A stretch of DNA of 64,000 nucleotides from Mycobacterium angelicum. GTDB lineage: Bacteria > Actinomycetota > Actinomycetes > Mycobacteriales > Mycobacteriaceae. The notes below the pieces were generated by a model. It had not been told where the DNA came from and searched no databases. It saw only the letters and a program-made list of their open reading frames with translations. Positions 1 through 9,389 of this stretch are shown here, in pieces (the first letter of the stretch is position 1; every line of letters begins with the position of its first letter). The stretch lies in the NCBI RefSeq assembly GCF_002086155.1, contig NZ_MVHE01000001.1:1-64000 (forward strand), written 5' to 3'. Both the position numbers and the translations under genes were made by a program.

Positions 1-195
1 GAATTGCGCGTACATCGCCCAGTCGTAGGGCGCCTCGATCCAGGAGAAGGAGATCGCCGAGATACAGAGCAGCAGGAGCGGGTGGAGGCGACGGCGGCGA
101 ACGCTGAGATACACGCCGGCCGCGGTGAACGCGATGCCGCTCCCCCAGCCGAAGATGACGGCCCCGGTGAGCAACGGCGTGAGTTCGCCGCTCAC
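1..195 (-). CDS. Membrane protein, N-terminal 65 residues (gene runs off the window)
   Basis: Reading leftward from a GTG at 195, the frame is open to the window edge and gives 65 residues. Two hydrophobic stretches (about residues 8-30 and 40-53) flank an Arg-rich loop (RRRR), followed by WIEAPYDWAMYAQF. The GTG overlaps the TGA of the upstream micro-gene as GTGA, which points to translational coupling. The WIEAPYDW segment reminds me of AveC-like (spirocyclase family) membrane proteins of actinobacteria, but that is memory only and the C-terminus is missing. Confidence 0.55.
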   Translation of the reverse strand, partial: MSGELTPLLTGAVIFGWGSGIAFTAAGVYLSVRRRRLHPLLLLCISAISFSWIEAPYDWAMYAQF

Positions 196-272
196 CGGCC
201 ACGCGCTTCGGGATCGAAGAAGTAGACCGCGGCGAAGATGAGGACGATCAGTCCAAACAGCGTGCCCAGCAT
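192..272 (-). CDS. 26-residue single-span membrane micro-protein
   Basis: A short frame from ATG 272 encodes one hydrophobic helix (MLGTLFGLIVLIFAAVYFFD) followed by a charged tail ending EARGR. Its stop overlaps the GTG of the next membrane-protein gene by GTGA, so the two are probably co-translated. It lies divergent from the TetR gene at 341 across a palindrome. It may be a small subunit or stabiliser of the downstream membrane protein; no family is recognised. In-frame GTG codons slightly upstream could extend it. Confidence 0.5.
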   Translation of the reverse strand: MLGTLFGLIVLIFAAVYFFDPEARGR

Positions 273-290
273 GATGACCGCACCCACGTT

Positions 291-306
291 AATAGTGGAC
301 ACTATT
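291..306. promoter_or_regulatory. Palindromic operator between the TetR gene and the membrane operon
   Basis: AATAGTG-GA-CACTATT is a perfect 7-bp inverted repeat with a 2-bp centre. It sits 18 bases before the micro-protein start and 34 bases before the TetR start. Size, symmetry and position fit a TetR-family operator controlling both directions. That assignment is inferred from layout. Confidence 0.6.
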
Positions 307-340
307 CTAAACGGATGGTCAAGGACGCTATCGTGAAACG

Positions 341-973
341 GTGGCAGACAGGTCGGGCCCGGCGGTCCGCCGGCCCCGGGGCGAACCGCGCAGGCTACTG
401 CTCGATGCCGCGCGAGAACTGTTCGCCCGCAAGGACTATCGCAGCACCACGACACGCGAGATCGCCGAGGCCGCCGGGGTCAGCGAATATCTGCTCTTTC
501 GTCACTTCGGCTCCAAAGCCGGACTCTTCCGGGAAGCGCTGGTCCTGCCCTTCACCAGCTTCGTCGACGAATTTGGCCGGACGTGGCGATCGGTCGTTCC
601 CGAGGAGACCGACGAGGAGGAACTGGCCCGGCATTTCGTCGGGCAGCTCTACGACGTGATCGTCGAACACCGCGGCCTGCTACTGACACTCGCGGCATCG
701 GAGGCATTCAGCGAGAACGAAATTGCCGATGCCGGCATCTCCGACATCAGGCGGGCGATCGCGGTGCTCGGTGAGATCAGCGCGGAGGGCATGCGCTTGC
801 GCGGACTGCGGTCCAGCCAGCCGGACCTGCCCGCGCACTCGACGGTGGCGATGATCGTCGGCATGGTGGCGCTGCGTTCGACGTTCTTCGGTACCGATCA
901 GCCGTCGCGAGAGGCCATCATTGATGAACTCGTCCAGGCGAGCCTGCACGGCTTCCTGCACCGCCACGACTGA
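341..973 (+). CDS. TetR/AcrR-family transcriptional regulator
   Basis: 210 residues from GTG 341. The N-terminal helix-turn-helix is typical of the family: LLDAARELFARKDYRSTTTR, then EIAEAAGVSEYLLFRHFGSK (about residues 18-57). The C-terminal ligand/dimer domain shows no specific similarity I can name. The palindrome at 291-306 just upstream is the likely operator, so the protein probably represses itself and the divergent membrane genes. The inducer cannot be read from sequence. Confidence 0.9.
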   Translation: MADRSGPAVRRPRGEPRRLLLDAARELFARKDYRSTTTREIAEAAGVSEYLLFRHFGSKAGLFREALVLPFTSFVDEFGRTWRSVVPEETDEEELARHFVGQLYDVIVEHRGLLLTLAASEAFSENEIADAGISDIRRAIAVLGEISAEGMRLRGLRSSQPDLPAHSTVAMIVGMVALRSTFFGTDQPSREAIIDELVQASLHGFLHRHD

Positions 974-996
974 AGCAGCACCCGAAGGAGGGACTT

Positions 997-1341
997 GTGG
1001 CGAAATACCTTGTGCTCTATTCGTCGAGCCAGCGAATCGGCCAAGAACTTCGATGGCGCCTCGCTGCCGATGTTGACCTGGAGGCAGTGCGCCGACGGCT
1101 TGACCAAGCGCAGCCGGGCGAGTTCATCAAAGTTCCGGTTGTGCTCGAGGACGAACTCCAAACGCTGCAATTGCGGGTACAACCCCATCAGTTCGGGGCG
1201 TGGCTGGTCGTCGATCTGCCCGAAGTAGAGGGCGCCCCGGCGCCGCTACTGGCGGCTCGCGGCCGAATGCCCGACTGGGGCCGGCTTTTCCGGCAGGCCG
1301 CCGATGTCGCTCGGGAACCCAAGCGACAGCAGTCGCAGTGA
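997..1341 (+). CDS. Conserved-looking hypothetical protein, 114 residues
   Basis: The GTG start at 997 is preceded by a strong ribosome site AAGGAGG (985-991), which decides the start. The gene follows the TetR gene by 23 bases and is probably co-transcribed. The product is soluble, mixed alpha/beta, with no signal peptide or membrane segment. It has no motif I recognise; the Arg/Gln-rich C-terminus (REPKRQQSQ) is probably disordered. Confidence 0.65.
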   Translation: MAKYLVLYSSSQRIGQELRWRLAADVDLEAVRRRLDQAQPGEFIKVPVVLEDELQTLQLRVQPHQFGAWLVVDLPEVEGAPAPLLAARGRMPDWGRLFRQAADVAREPKRQQSQ

Positions 1342-1355
1342 CCGCGTCGCCCGTA

Positions 1356-2132
1356 CTACCTCCGGATGGCAGGGCCCGGTAGCGGAGCAACGGTTGGGAT
1401 AAGCGGCCGGAGGTCGCGAATAGCCTGCCGGAACCGTAGGCGAACCAAGTCCGTTTCGGCCTTTTCGACTACAGCTTCGGTCTTTTGCGCCGCCTGCCTG
1501 GCCTGCTCGGCCGCGATTCGTGCCTTGTCGGCTTCTTTGGCTCCCTCTTTGACAACATCTTTGACGATTCGGACGAACAGTTTGCCAAGCGCGCCCAACG
1601 GATCCCGTCTGCCCGCCACGACACCCTCCAGCGGCGTCAGGGCCGCCGCAGCCTGCGCCGCCCCGGCGTGGTAACCGACCATCGCGTCGACGTCTTTAGC
1701 CCACATCTGCTCGTACACGGATTCGGCCGCCGCGATCGCAGGGGCGTTCTGGCCGAAGAAGTTGGACATGACCAAGCGCACGAAGCCGTTGCGGTTGGCT
1801 TCGACCGCCAGCGGATGCACCACCGCCGCCTGTGCCGTCTCGAAGACGCTCGCCACCGCGCGGGCCTGCTGGGCCGCGCCGCCCGCGTGAGCCGCCGCGG
1901 CGCTGAGATACCCCGCGTACGGAACGGCCGCTGCCGCCATCGCCTGCCCGGCGGCACCCTGCCATGCCTGACTGGATAACCCCGAGGTCACCGAGGAAAA
2001 CGACGACGCCGCGGCGCCCAGCTCGGCGGCCAAGCCGTCCCACGCCGAGGCGGCTTGCAGCATCGGGGCCGATCCTGCGCCGGTGTACATCAAGATCGAG
2101 TTCAGCTCAGGCGGCATCATCAAAAAGTTCAT
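1356..2132 (-). CDS. PPE-family protein with a charged helical C-terminus
   Basis: 258 residues from ATG 2132. The PPE domain opens [12 protein letters not shown] and contains the WxG turn (AWQGAAG, about residue 50) and the [14 protein letters not shown] segment typical of PPE proteins exported by type VII secretion. The last 85 residues replace the usual PPE-SVP or repeat region with an Ala/Glu/Lys/Arg-rich helix ([20 protein letters not shown]), probably a coiled coil. No PE gene lies beside it, so any PE partner would be encoded elsewhere. In-frame sequence upstream of 2132 is not PPE-like and is excluded. Confidence 0.88.
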   Translation of the reverse strand: MNFLMMPPELNSILMYTGAGSAPMLQAASAWDGLAAELGAAASSFSSVTSGLSSQAWQGAAGQAMAAAAVPYAGYLSAAAAHAGGAAQQARAVASVFETAQAAVVHPLAVEANRNGFVRLVMSNFFGQNAPAIAAAESVYEQMWAKDVDAMVGYHAGAAQAAAALTPLEGVVAGRRDPLGALGKLFVRIVKDVVKEGAKEADKARIAAEQARQAAQKTEAVVEKAETDLVRLRFRQAIRDLRPLIPTVAPLPGPAIRR

Positions 2133-2270
2133 CGCGCAGTCACTCCCCACACGGTGCGTAACAGACTGACGCGAGCACCCGAAAGTTCGCCGAACCCCGA
2201 CGGGTAGAGAGTAGGGCCACAGCGGTCGATCTGACTGCAATTCGGCGAAGGTGTCTTCGAGTTGACGGAC

Positions 2271-2426
2271 TCACATGCCGAACTGCGTGCGATGAACCGC
2301 TTCAACCGCCTCCTCCGGCCCGCTCACCTCGACCCGCGCAGCGCCTTGGCGCCCGAAAACGAAGAGCAGGGGGTCGCCCGGCGAGGCGCACCGGCGGGCC
2401 GCCGGTTCACCTGGATGAATTGGCAT
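2271..2426 (-). CDS. Possible small hypothetical protein (51 residues)
   Basis: From ATG 2426 the frame reads MPIHPGEPAARRC, then GDPLLFVFGRQGAARVEVSG, and ends AVHRTQFGM. The VFGRQGAARVEVSGPEEA core looks like a genuine beta-alpha fold, and the codons have mycobacterial third-position GC. No clear ribosome site is visible and no family is recognised, so the call is tentative. The 250 bases between it and cyp143 hold nothing I can identify. Confidence 0.4.
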   Translation of the reverse strand: MPIHPGEPAARRCASPGDPLLFVFGRQGAARVEVSGPEEAVEAVHRTQFGM

Positions 2427-2676
2427 TCGGTTATCGATTGTGGCCCAGGCGATTTCGAGCCCGTAACCATGCCGCCGCCGGCTCAGATAACGGCCGCTGC
2501 GGCACACGTTTCGCCACAAGGCGGCATTTCCGGGGTGAGGCTACGAGGTCCATAGCCATTGGCTCGGCGTACGCAGGTCATGGGCGTTTCAGCCCTCAAG
2601 AAGAGTGGGAACAGCCGGGCCAAGCTCATCGAGAAGGTCGCAGAGCTCGCGGCGCTCGTTGGCGTCGAGCAAGAAA

Positions 2677-3882
<1,206 letters not shown>

Positions 3883-4101
3883 CTACTCGATCCGCGAAGA
3901 GCACCATGTGCGTCGCAGAACTTAATTGTGGATTAACAAATGTCGGCGCGAAATGAATAATTGGCGTCGCCGGGTCCGAACCTCGAACTCCGCCTTTAAG
4001 TTTCATATGTCAGCGGTTCGGCCCAAAAAGGTCGCTCGCAGACCTTCTCGCAGACGTTAAGGACTGATGGGACATCGAGGCAGAGAGCACGGGCAGGTGA
4101 G

Positions 4102-5289
4102 TTGTTTGATTTCGCGGCCCTGCCGCCGGAGCTGAATTCCGGCCGCATCTACTCCGGCCCGGGCTCGGGACCGATGTTGGCGGCGGCCTCGGCCTGGGAT
4201 GCAGTGGCAGCTGAATTACGCTCTGCTGCAACCAGTTACAACGCAGTCATTACCGAGCTAACCAGCGCCCCGTGGGTCGGGCCGGCCTCGCGCGCAATGG
4301 TTTCCGCGGTCGTGCCCTACGTGAGCTGGCTCAGCGCAGCGTCCGGCCAGGCCGAGGAGGCCGCCACTCAGGCCCGGGCAGCCGTCGCCGCTTACGAGAC
4401 CGCATTCACCTTGACGGTCCCCCCGCCGGTGATCGCCGCCAACCGGGTCTTGTCGTTGTCGCTGATAGCTACCAACTTCTTCGGGCAGAACACCCCTGCG
4501 ATCGCCGCGGCCGAAGCTAACTACCTGGAGATGTGGGCGCAGGACGCCACCGCAATGTACGGGTATGCGGCGTCCTCGGCGCTCGCCACGGAGTTGAGCC
4601 GGTTCTCGTCACCGCCGATTACGACCAATCCCAACGCCGCGGGCGGTGAGGCCGCCGGGGTTGCCCACGCCGCCGGCGCGGTGGCCGCCGAGAACGCACA
4701 AGACACAGCAGCCACGATTCCGCAGCTGCTCGCCTCCGCGCCCACCGCCCAACCGAACTTCATTTGGAATACGATTGTCGACTTCTTCAAGTACGGGTTG
4801 CCGACGCCGGATAACAACTGGGCGGGGCTGTACCCCGGTATGTACACCGCGATCAGACAAACATTGCAGGCCTATTTCGGGATTGGCGTAGCCAACTTCG
4901 GCTGGTCGATCGGCCAGCAGTTGTTCAACGGCCTGGGTACGACGGCAGGCTCGGGCGGCGCCTGGTATCCGACACCCCAATTCGCGGCGCTGGGCGCCGG
5001 TGGTTGGCATTTCCACGGCGGAGCCGGCCTGACGGCAAGCATTTCGTCGTCCAGCAAGATCGGCGGGCTTTCGGTGCCGGCGAGTTGGGCCGGCGCACCC
5101 GGCGCTGCCGCGAAGGTGATGGGCGCCGAGTTCGTCCACTCGGCCAGCGCGACGAACCCGGCGACGGGAATCAACGCCGCGCTGCCCGGGTTGCCGGCCG
5201 GATCGCGCGGCGCTACACGCGCGGGCAACGGGGGAATCCGGTACGGACTCCGCTACGCCGTCCTCACCCGACCACCTTCCGGAGGATAA
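4102..5289 (+). CDS. PPE-SVP subfamily protein (ESX-5 PPE25/27-like)
   Basis: 395 residues. It begins with TTG 4102 (FDFAALPPELNSGRIYSGPG), the normal PPE opening, and has the WxG segment APWVGPASRAM. The NFFGQNTPAIAAAE block leads to MWAQDATAMYGY, and the PPE-SVP motif KIGGLSVPASW lies near residue 320. GGAGG overlapping its end is the ribosome site of the next short frame, so PPE, PE remnant and PPE form one operon. PPE proteins pair with a PE protein for ESX secretion; here the adjacent PE gene is broken. Confidence 0.88.
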   Translation: MFDFAALPPELNSGRIYSGPGSGPMLAAASAWDAVAAELRSAATSYNAVITELTSAPWVGPASRAMVSAVVPYVSWLSAASGQAEEAATQARAAVAAYETAFTLTVPPPVIAANRVLSLSLIATNFFGQNTPAIAAAEANYLEMWAQDATAMYGYAASSALATELSRFSSPPITTNPNAAGGEAAGVAHAAGAVAAENAQDTAATIPQLLASAPTAQPNFIWNTIVDFFKYGLPTPDNNWAGLYPGMYTAIRQTLQAYFGIGVANFGWSIGQQLFNGLGTTAGSGGAWYPTPQFAALGAGGWHFHGGAGLTASISSSSKIGGLSVPASWAGAPGAAAKVMGAEFVHSASATNPATGINAALPGLPAGSRGATRAGNGGIRYGLRYAVLTRPPSGG

Positions 5290-5293
5290 ATCC

Positions 5294-5413
5294 ATGTCTG
5301 AAGCAATGATTCGGCGCGCGGGCCGGTTGCCCGCGAATGCCCAGTTGTACCCGGCCGTCAGCGCTCAGGCTGCGGCAATTCACCAGGCGGCCCCCGCGGC
5401 CGCGGCCGGCTAA
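5294..5413 (+). pseudogene. PE gene remnant, internally deleted, still an open 39-codon frame
   Basis: ATG 5294 follows a strong GGAGG (5281-5285). The frame ends at TAA 5411, which leads straight into the ribosome site of the next PPE gene. The middle reads ANAQLYPAVSAQAAAIHQ, which matches the second PE helix (compare YHALSLQAAAFHEQF of the PE-lipase in this window), and the end AAAAG* resembles the end of short ESX-5 PE proteins. The first PE helix and most of the tail are gone. Position between two PPE genes is where ESX-5 loci carry a short PE gene. It could still make a peptide. Confidence 0.65.
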
Positions 5414-5423
5414 GGAGCATGAC

Positions 5424-6641
5424 ATGGCAATCGATTTCGGTCTACTACCGCCCGACGTCACCTCGGCGATGATGTACTCCGGCCCAGGGGCGGCATCGTT
5501 CGTGGCCGCGGCTTCGGCGTGGAATGCCCTGGCCGCAGAGCTGACATCGACAGCTCAGAGCTACGAGACCGTGCTTACCCGGCTGGCCGGCGACGAGTGG
5601 ATGGGGCCGGCGTCAGCGGCGATGGCTGATTCCGCCCAGCCCTATGTGGCCTGGATGATGAGTACGGCCGCCCTAGCCGAGCACGCCGCCACCCAATCCC
5701 GTTCGGCCGCAGCAGCATTCGAGGCCGCGTTCGCCTCGGTGGTACCCCCACCGCTGATCGGAGCCAACCGCGCCGAGCTCACCCAAGCGTTGCAGACCAA
5801 CATCTTTGGACTGAACAACGGCGTGATCGCCGCTCTGGAAGCCCAATACGCGGAAATGTGGGCTCAAGACGCCTCGGCCATGTACAACTATGCCGCCTCT
5901 GCTGCGGCGGCCAGCAAATTCAGCACCTTCACCCAAGCGCCGACGATTGTCAATCCGGCGGGTACCACCAGTCAGGCCAAGGCGGTGGCCGCCGCCCAAG
6001 CCAGCCCGGCGGCCTCGATCCAGGAATCGCTGCAAAGCTTCTTCAACCAGATCACCGGCCGGTTGGGACTGCTCGCCACGCCCAGCGGGACCCAGCAGTT
6101 GGTGTCGCAGCTCGAGACCAGCTTCCCCGTATTGACCGAAATCTGGTTCCTGCTAACCGGTCAGACAACGCTGCCCAACAATCTGGGCACCTTCATGCAG
6201 GGCTACTCCAACTACGCGAGCTTCTTCTACAACACCGAAGGTCTGCCGTACTTCAGCGTTGGCATGGGCAACTTCGGTGTGCAGATTGCCAAATCGGCGG
6301 GCTGGATCGGCGGCGCGGCGCCGGCGCTGCCTGCCGTCCCGGCGCCCCCGGTAGCCGCGGCGCTCGGCCCCGGGGGCCAGGTGGCCGCCGGTTTGGGCGC
6401 CGGAGCCCACGTTGGGCACCTGGCCGTTCCGGCGTCGTGGCCCGGGGCGTCGACGGCTCCGCCGGCCGTGCGCCCTGCTGTGCAGATGATCAGTGAGCCG
6501 ATGACCATCGGCGAAGCCGGGACTGGAAACGTACTCAGTGGCATGCCGGTGGTCGGTGGCGGTAACGCCCGCGGGGCGGGCGCGGGGCCCCGATATGGAT
6601 TCAAACCCACCGTGATGGCCCGCCCGCTGCCTGCCGGCTAG
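5424..6641 (+). CDS. PPE-SVP subfamily protein (PPE26-like)
   Basis: 405 residues from ATG 5424, with GGAG just upstream inside the short intergenic space. The PPE domain starts MAIDFGLLPPDVTSAMMYSG and has the turn DEWMGPASAAM. The C-terminal half carries the SVP-type motif GHLAVPASWPG and the terminal GPRYGFKPTVMARPLPAG signature seen in ESX-5 PPE proteins. It is predicted to be exported or on the cell surface. It is third in the PPE-PE remnant-PPE operon. Confidence 0.88.
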   Translation: MAIDFGLLPPDVTSAMMYSGPGAASFVAAASAWNALAAELTSTAQSYETVLTRLAGDEWMGPASAAMADSAQPYVAWMMSTAALAEHAATQSRSAAAAFEAAFASVVPPPLIGANRAELTQALQTNIFGLNNGVIAALEAQYAEMWAQDASAMYNYAASAAAASKFSTFTQAPTIVNPAGTTSQAKAVAAAQASPAASIQESLQSFFNQITGRLGLLATPSGTQQLVSQLETSFPVLTEIWFLLTGQTTLPNNLGTFMQGYSNYASFFYNTEGLPYFSVGMGNFGVQIAKSAGWIGGAAPALPAVPAPPVAAALGPGGQVAAGLGAGAHVGHLAVPASWPGASTAPPAVRPAVQMISEPMTIGEAGTGNVLSGMPVVGGGNARGAGAGPRYGFKPTVMARPLPAG

Positions 6642-6659
6642 CCCTCGGCCCGCACCGGG

Positions 6660-7769
6660 TCACGAAATGGCATTGACGGCGGTGGACAACCGCGACTTGA
6701 ACGCGTCCGGAATGGGGACATATCCGTTGTCGGACAAGCCATTCTGGCCGCCTCCGATGGTGCTCTGCAGGAAGGCCTTGACGGCAATACCGACTTGAGC
6801 GTCGGGATACTTCGAGCAGACGATCTCGTAGGTCGCCAGCACGATCGGGTAACTGCCGGGCTGGGCCGGACGGTAGAAGGAGATCGTGTCGAGAACGAGG
6901 TCGTTGTTCTGGTTGATCTGGTCGACAATGCCGGCCGAGGCAATCGTCTTCGCCACCGAATCCGCGCTGAGCGCTACCGGATCCGCGCCTGCCGACGTGA
7001 TGATCTTGGCCATGCCCAGTTGCTGTGCCTGGGCGAACGACCATTCGTTGTAGCTGATGGCGCCCTCGGTGCGCTTGACGGTTGCCGACGTGCCGTCGTT
7101 GCCCATGGCTCCCACCCCGACACCGCCCAGGAACTCCCTCCCGGCACCCTTGCCCCAGGCGCCATCGGAGGCGGTATCGAGGTATCGCTGAAAGTTCTCC
7201 GACGTGCCGGATTCGTCGCTGCGGAAAACGACGTGAATCGGCTGAGTAGGAAGCGTCACACCGGTGTTTAACGCGGCGATCGCGGGGTCGTTCCAGGTGG
7301 TGATGGCGCCGTTGAAGATCTTGGCTGCGGTGGCAGCGTCAAGAGTCAGTGAAGTGACTCCGTTGAGGTTGTAGGTGATGGCGATCGGCCCGAAGACCAC
7401 CGGTAGGTTCCATGCCGGCGAGCCGCAGTGTTGCTGGGCAGCGGCGTATTCGGCTGGTTTCAGTGGCGAGTCCGATCCGCCAAAATCGGTTTGTCCGGAG
7501 GTGAATTCGCGGATTCCTGCCCCCGAGCCGTTGGCGGTGTAGTTCAGCGTCTGGCCCGAACAGGCCCGTTCGAACGCCTTCACGAACCTGGTCATCGCGT
7601 TGGCCTGCGCCGTCGACCCGCTGGCCTTAATTACCCGCTTTCCGCCGCAACTCACGTTGGCTGTCGATGCACTTGGCGCACTTGCCTTTTGGTCATTACC
7701 ACACGCCGACGAGAGCAGCGCGATAGCGGAGACGAGGCATAACAAGGCACTAAATCGGTTGCGGGGCAA
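6660..7769 (-). CDS. pstS: Phosphate-binding lipoprotein, PstS3-like
   Basis: 369 residues. The TTG start at 7769 is chosen because AAAGGA precedes it and it gives a compact lipoprotein signal ending LLSSACGN (lipobox Cys about residue 25). Upstream in-frame sequence is not signal-like. The mature protein has the PstS signatures [43 protein letters not shown] and [20 protein letters not shown]. It should capture periplasmic phosphate for a PstCAB transporter, but no pstC/A/B gene is adjacent, so it would be a stand-alone binding protein. It closely resembles PstS3 of M. tuberculosis. Confidence 0.9.
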   Translation of the reverse strand: MPRNRFSALLCLVSAIALLSSACGNDQKASAPSASTANVSCGGKRVIKASGSTAQANAMTRFVKAFERACSGQTLNYTANGSGAGIREFTSGQTDFGGSDSPLKPAEYAAAQQHCGSPAWNLPVVFGPIAITYNLNGVTSLTLDAATAAKIFNGAITTWNDPAIAALNTGVTLPTQPIHVVFRSDESGTSENFQRYLDTASDGAWGKGAGREFLGGVGVGAMGNDGTSATVKRTEGAISYNEWSFAQAQQLGMAKIITSAGADPVALSADSVAKTIASAGIVDQINQNNDLVLDTISFYRPAQPGSYPIVLATYEIVCSKYPDAQVGIAVKAFLQSTIGGGQNGLSDNGYVPIPDAFKSRLSTAVNAIS

Positions 7770-8028
7770 TTTAGTTCCTTTGATTCTTCGACCTTCGACG
7801 GCAGGGTTTGACACCCTACTGCAGCTTTGGTGCACCGAACATTAACGGCCGGTGGCATCGCGACCAGTTCATGAAAGTAGCCACCAGGCAAACAGACAAT
7901 GTACAAGTATCCGCGAACCTAGAACTGTGGAGTACAAGCCGCGAAAATTGGATTATTCGGAAGCCAACGCTCCAACGTTCGTAGCTCGGCTTCGGCGACA
8001 TCAAGTCATCTCTCGCGGGAGCAGCTTT

Positions 8029-8352
8029 ATGTATTCGCGCCTCTTGGCAGTTGCGGCGCTGCTTGCGTCGCTCGGCCCGCTGGCGGTAGCGACCGCTCAT
8101 GCCGACACGACCGACGACAAATTCTTGGCTCAGCTGCGGGCCGAGGGCATCATCGACCACGTATCCACCGCTCACGCGATCGAAGCCGGACATTTCGTAT
8201 GCGTGAAGCTCGACAATGGCATGTCACCCAATGATGTGGCCAATGACGTGCTCAATAGCAGCAATATGCCGGCCTATCATTCCGGATTCTTCGTCGGCGC
8301 CAGCATCGACGCCTACTGCCCGCGACACAAGGCCTTATTGCCTGCCACATAA
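8029..8352 (+). CDS. Secreted DUF732-family protein
   Basis: 107 residues from ATG 8029. A Sec signal peptide spans residues 1-25 (cleavage after AHA). The mature part begins DTTDDKFLAQLRAEGI and contains two cysteines (C58, C97) that could form the family's disulfide. DUF732 proteins are small exported mycobacterial proteins of unknown function. The gene is divergent from pstS; the 259 bases between the two starts must hold both promoters, but I cannot place their elements with confidence. Confidence 0.85.
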   Translation: MYSRLLAVAALLASLGPLAVATAHADTTDDKFLAQLRAEGIIDHVSTAHAIEAGHFVCVKLDNGMSPNDVANDVLNSSNMPAYHSGFFVGASIDAYCPRHKALLPAT

Positions 8353-8381
8353 GGCCTCCCACGGTGCCATGCTGGTAGTCG

Positions 8382-9245
8382 ATGAATATCGACGACGAGT
8401 CCGTCACAACCCTCGAGGACCTCAAGGGCGATCTGGCGCAGCGCTACAAGCGGGAGCCGACAGGTGGGGGCTTCGTCGATCCAGCCGTCGTCGAGGCCGA
8501 TTTGGCGGCCCTCGACCGTGACGGCTACGTCATATGGGAAAACCTGCTCGGCGCCGAGCAGTGCCGGGAAATCCATCAGGTCGTGGGCCCCTGGCTGGCG
8601 CACACCGGACGCAACTCGTTCGAAGGCCGGCGCACCCAACGCGTCTACAGCGTGCTGAGCAGGACGCGCGTGTGCGACCGACTGGTCGACAATCCGCGGG
8701 TGCTGGCGCTGCTCGACCGGTTGCTGATGCCCAACTACCTGCTTTCGGCGTTGCAGGCCATCAACATTCAGCCTGGCGAGACCGCGCAACTGGCCCACCA
8801 TGACGACGGGTTTTACCCGATTCCACGACCGCGGGCACCGTTGGCCGCGGCAACGATCTGGGCCATCGACGACTTCACCGCCGACAACGGCGCAACGGTG
8901 GTGATACCCGGCAGCCACCGCTGGGGCAAGCGCCGGCCCAGCCCAGAGGATCAGTCGCTGCCAGTCGTCATGCCCGCCGGGTCGTGCGTCTTCTTCGTCG
9001 GCACCCTTTGGCATGGCGGAGGCGCGAACACGAGCGCGACCGACCGTCTGGCCGTCACCGCCCAGTACTGCCAACCGTGGCTGCGCCCCATGGAGGCCTT
9101 CACCTTGTCGGTCTCGCGCGACATCGCTCGAACGGTCTCCGCCGATATTCGCCGCATGCTGGGCTACAGCATCCACCCGCCGTTCGTCGGCGCCGTCGAT
9201 GGCCTGCATCCGCTACGGCTGCTGGAGGTTGGGCAGGACGACTAA
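8382..9245 (+). CDS. Phytanoyl-CoA dioxygenase (PhyH) family Fe(II)/2-oxoglutarate oxygenase
   Basis: 287 residues with the iron-binding facial triad of the double-stranded beta-helix: HxD in LAHHDDGFYP (H139-H140/D141-D142), distal His in LWHGGGAN (H211), and R222 as likely 2-oxoglutarate ligand. GATVVIPGSHRWG is the PhyH core strand. It should hydroxylate a lipid or other small molecule with O2 and 2-oxoglutarate. Substrate and pathway are not evident. It lies 29 bases after the DUF732 gene and converges on the PPE-lipase gene. Confidence 0.85.
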   Translation: MNIDDESVTTLEDLKGDLAQRYKREPTGGGFVDPAVVEADLAALDRDGYVIWENLLGAEQCREIHQVVGPWLAHTGRNSFEGRRTQRVYSVLSRTRVCDRLVDNPRVLALLDRLLMPNYLLSALQAINIQPGETAQLAHHDDGFYPIPRPRAPLAAATIWAIDDFTADNGATVVIPGSHRWGKRRPSPEDQSLPVVMPAGSCVFFVGTLWHGGGANTSATDRLAVTAQYCQPWLRPMEAFTLSVSRDIARTVSADIRRMLGYSIHPPFVGAVDGLHPLRLLEVGQDD

Positions 9246-9333
9246 CGCCGCTCCGGGTCGACCCACCTTTGCTCGCCTCGTAGCGACTATTTTGTTTGCG
9301 CAGGCCGCTGTTGGGATCCCGGCAGGCGCTTCA

Positions 9334-9373
9334 GCGACAACCGACGCTTGCGCTGCAGGTCACAGGTTGTCGC
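9334..9373. terminator. Bidirectional stem-loop between convergent genes
   Basis: GCGACAACC (9334-9342) and GGTTGTCGC (9365-9373) form a perfect 9-bp stem with a 22-base loop. They lie between the convergent ends of the PhyH gene and the PPE-lipase gene. There is no U-tract, as is common in mycobacterial stem-loops, so terminator function is inferred. Confidence 0.5.
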
Positions 9374-9389
9374 GCACAGGTGGGCATAA

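Noticed and set aside
2262..2555. Plus-strand frame of 97 codons near 2.3-2.5 kb
   Set aside because: It opposes the more protein-like minus-strand frame, lacks a ribosome site and shows no motif.
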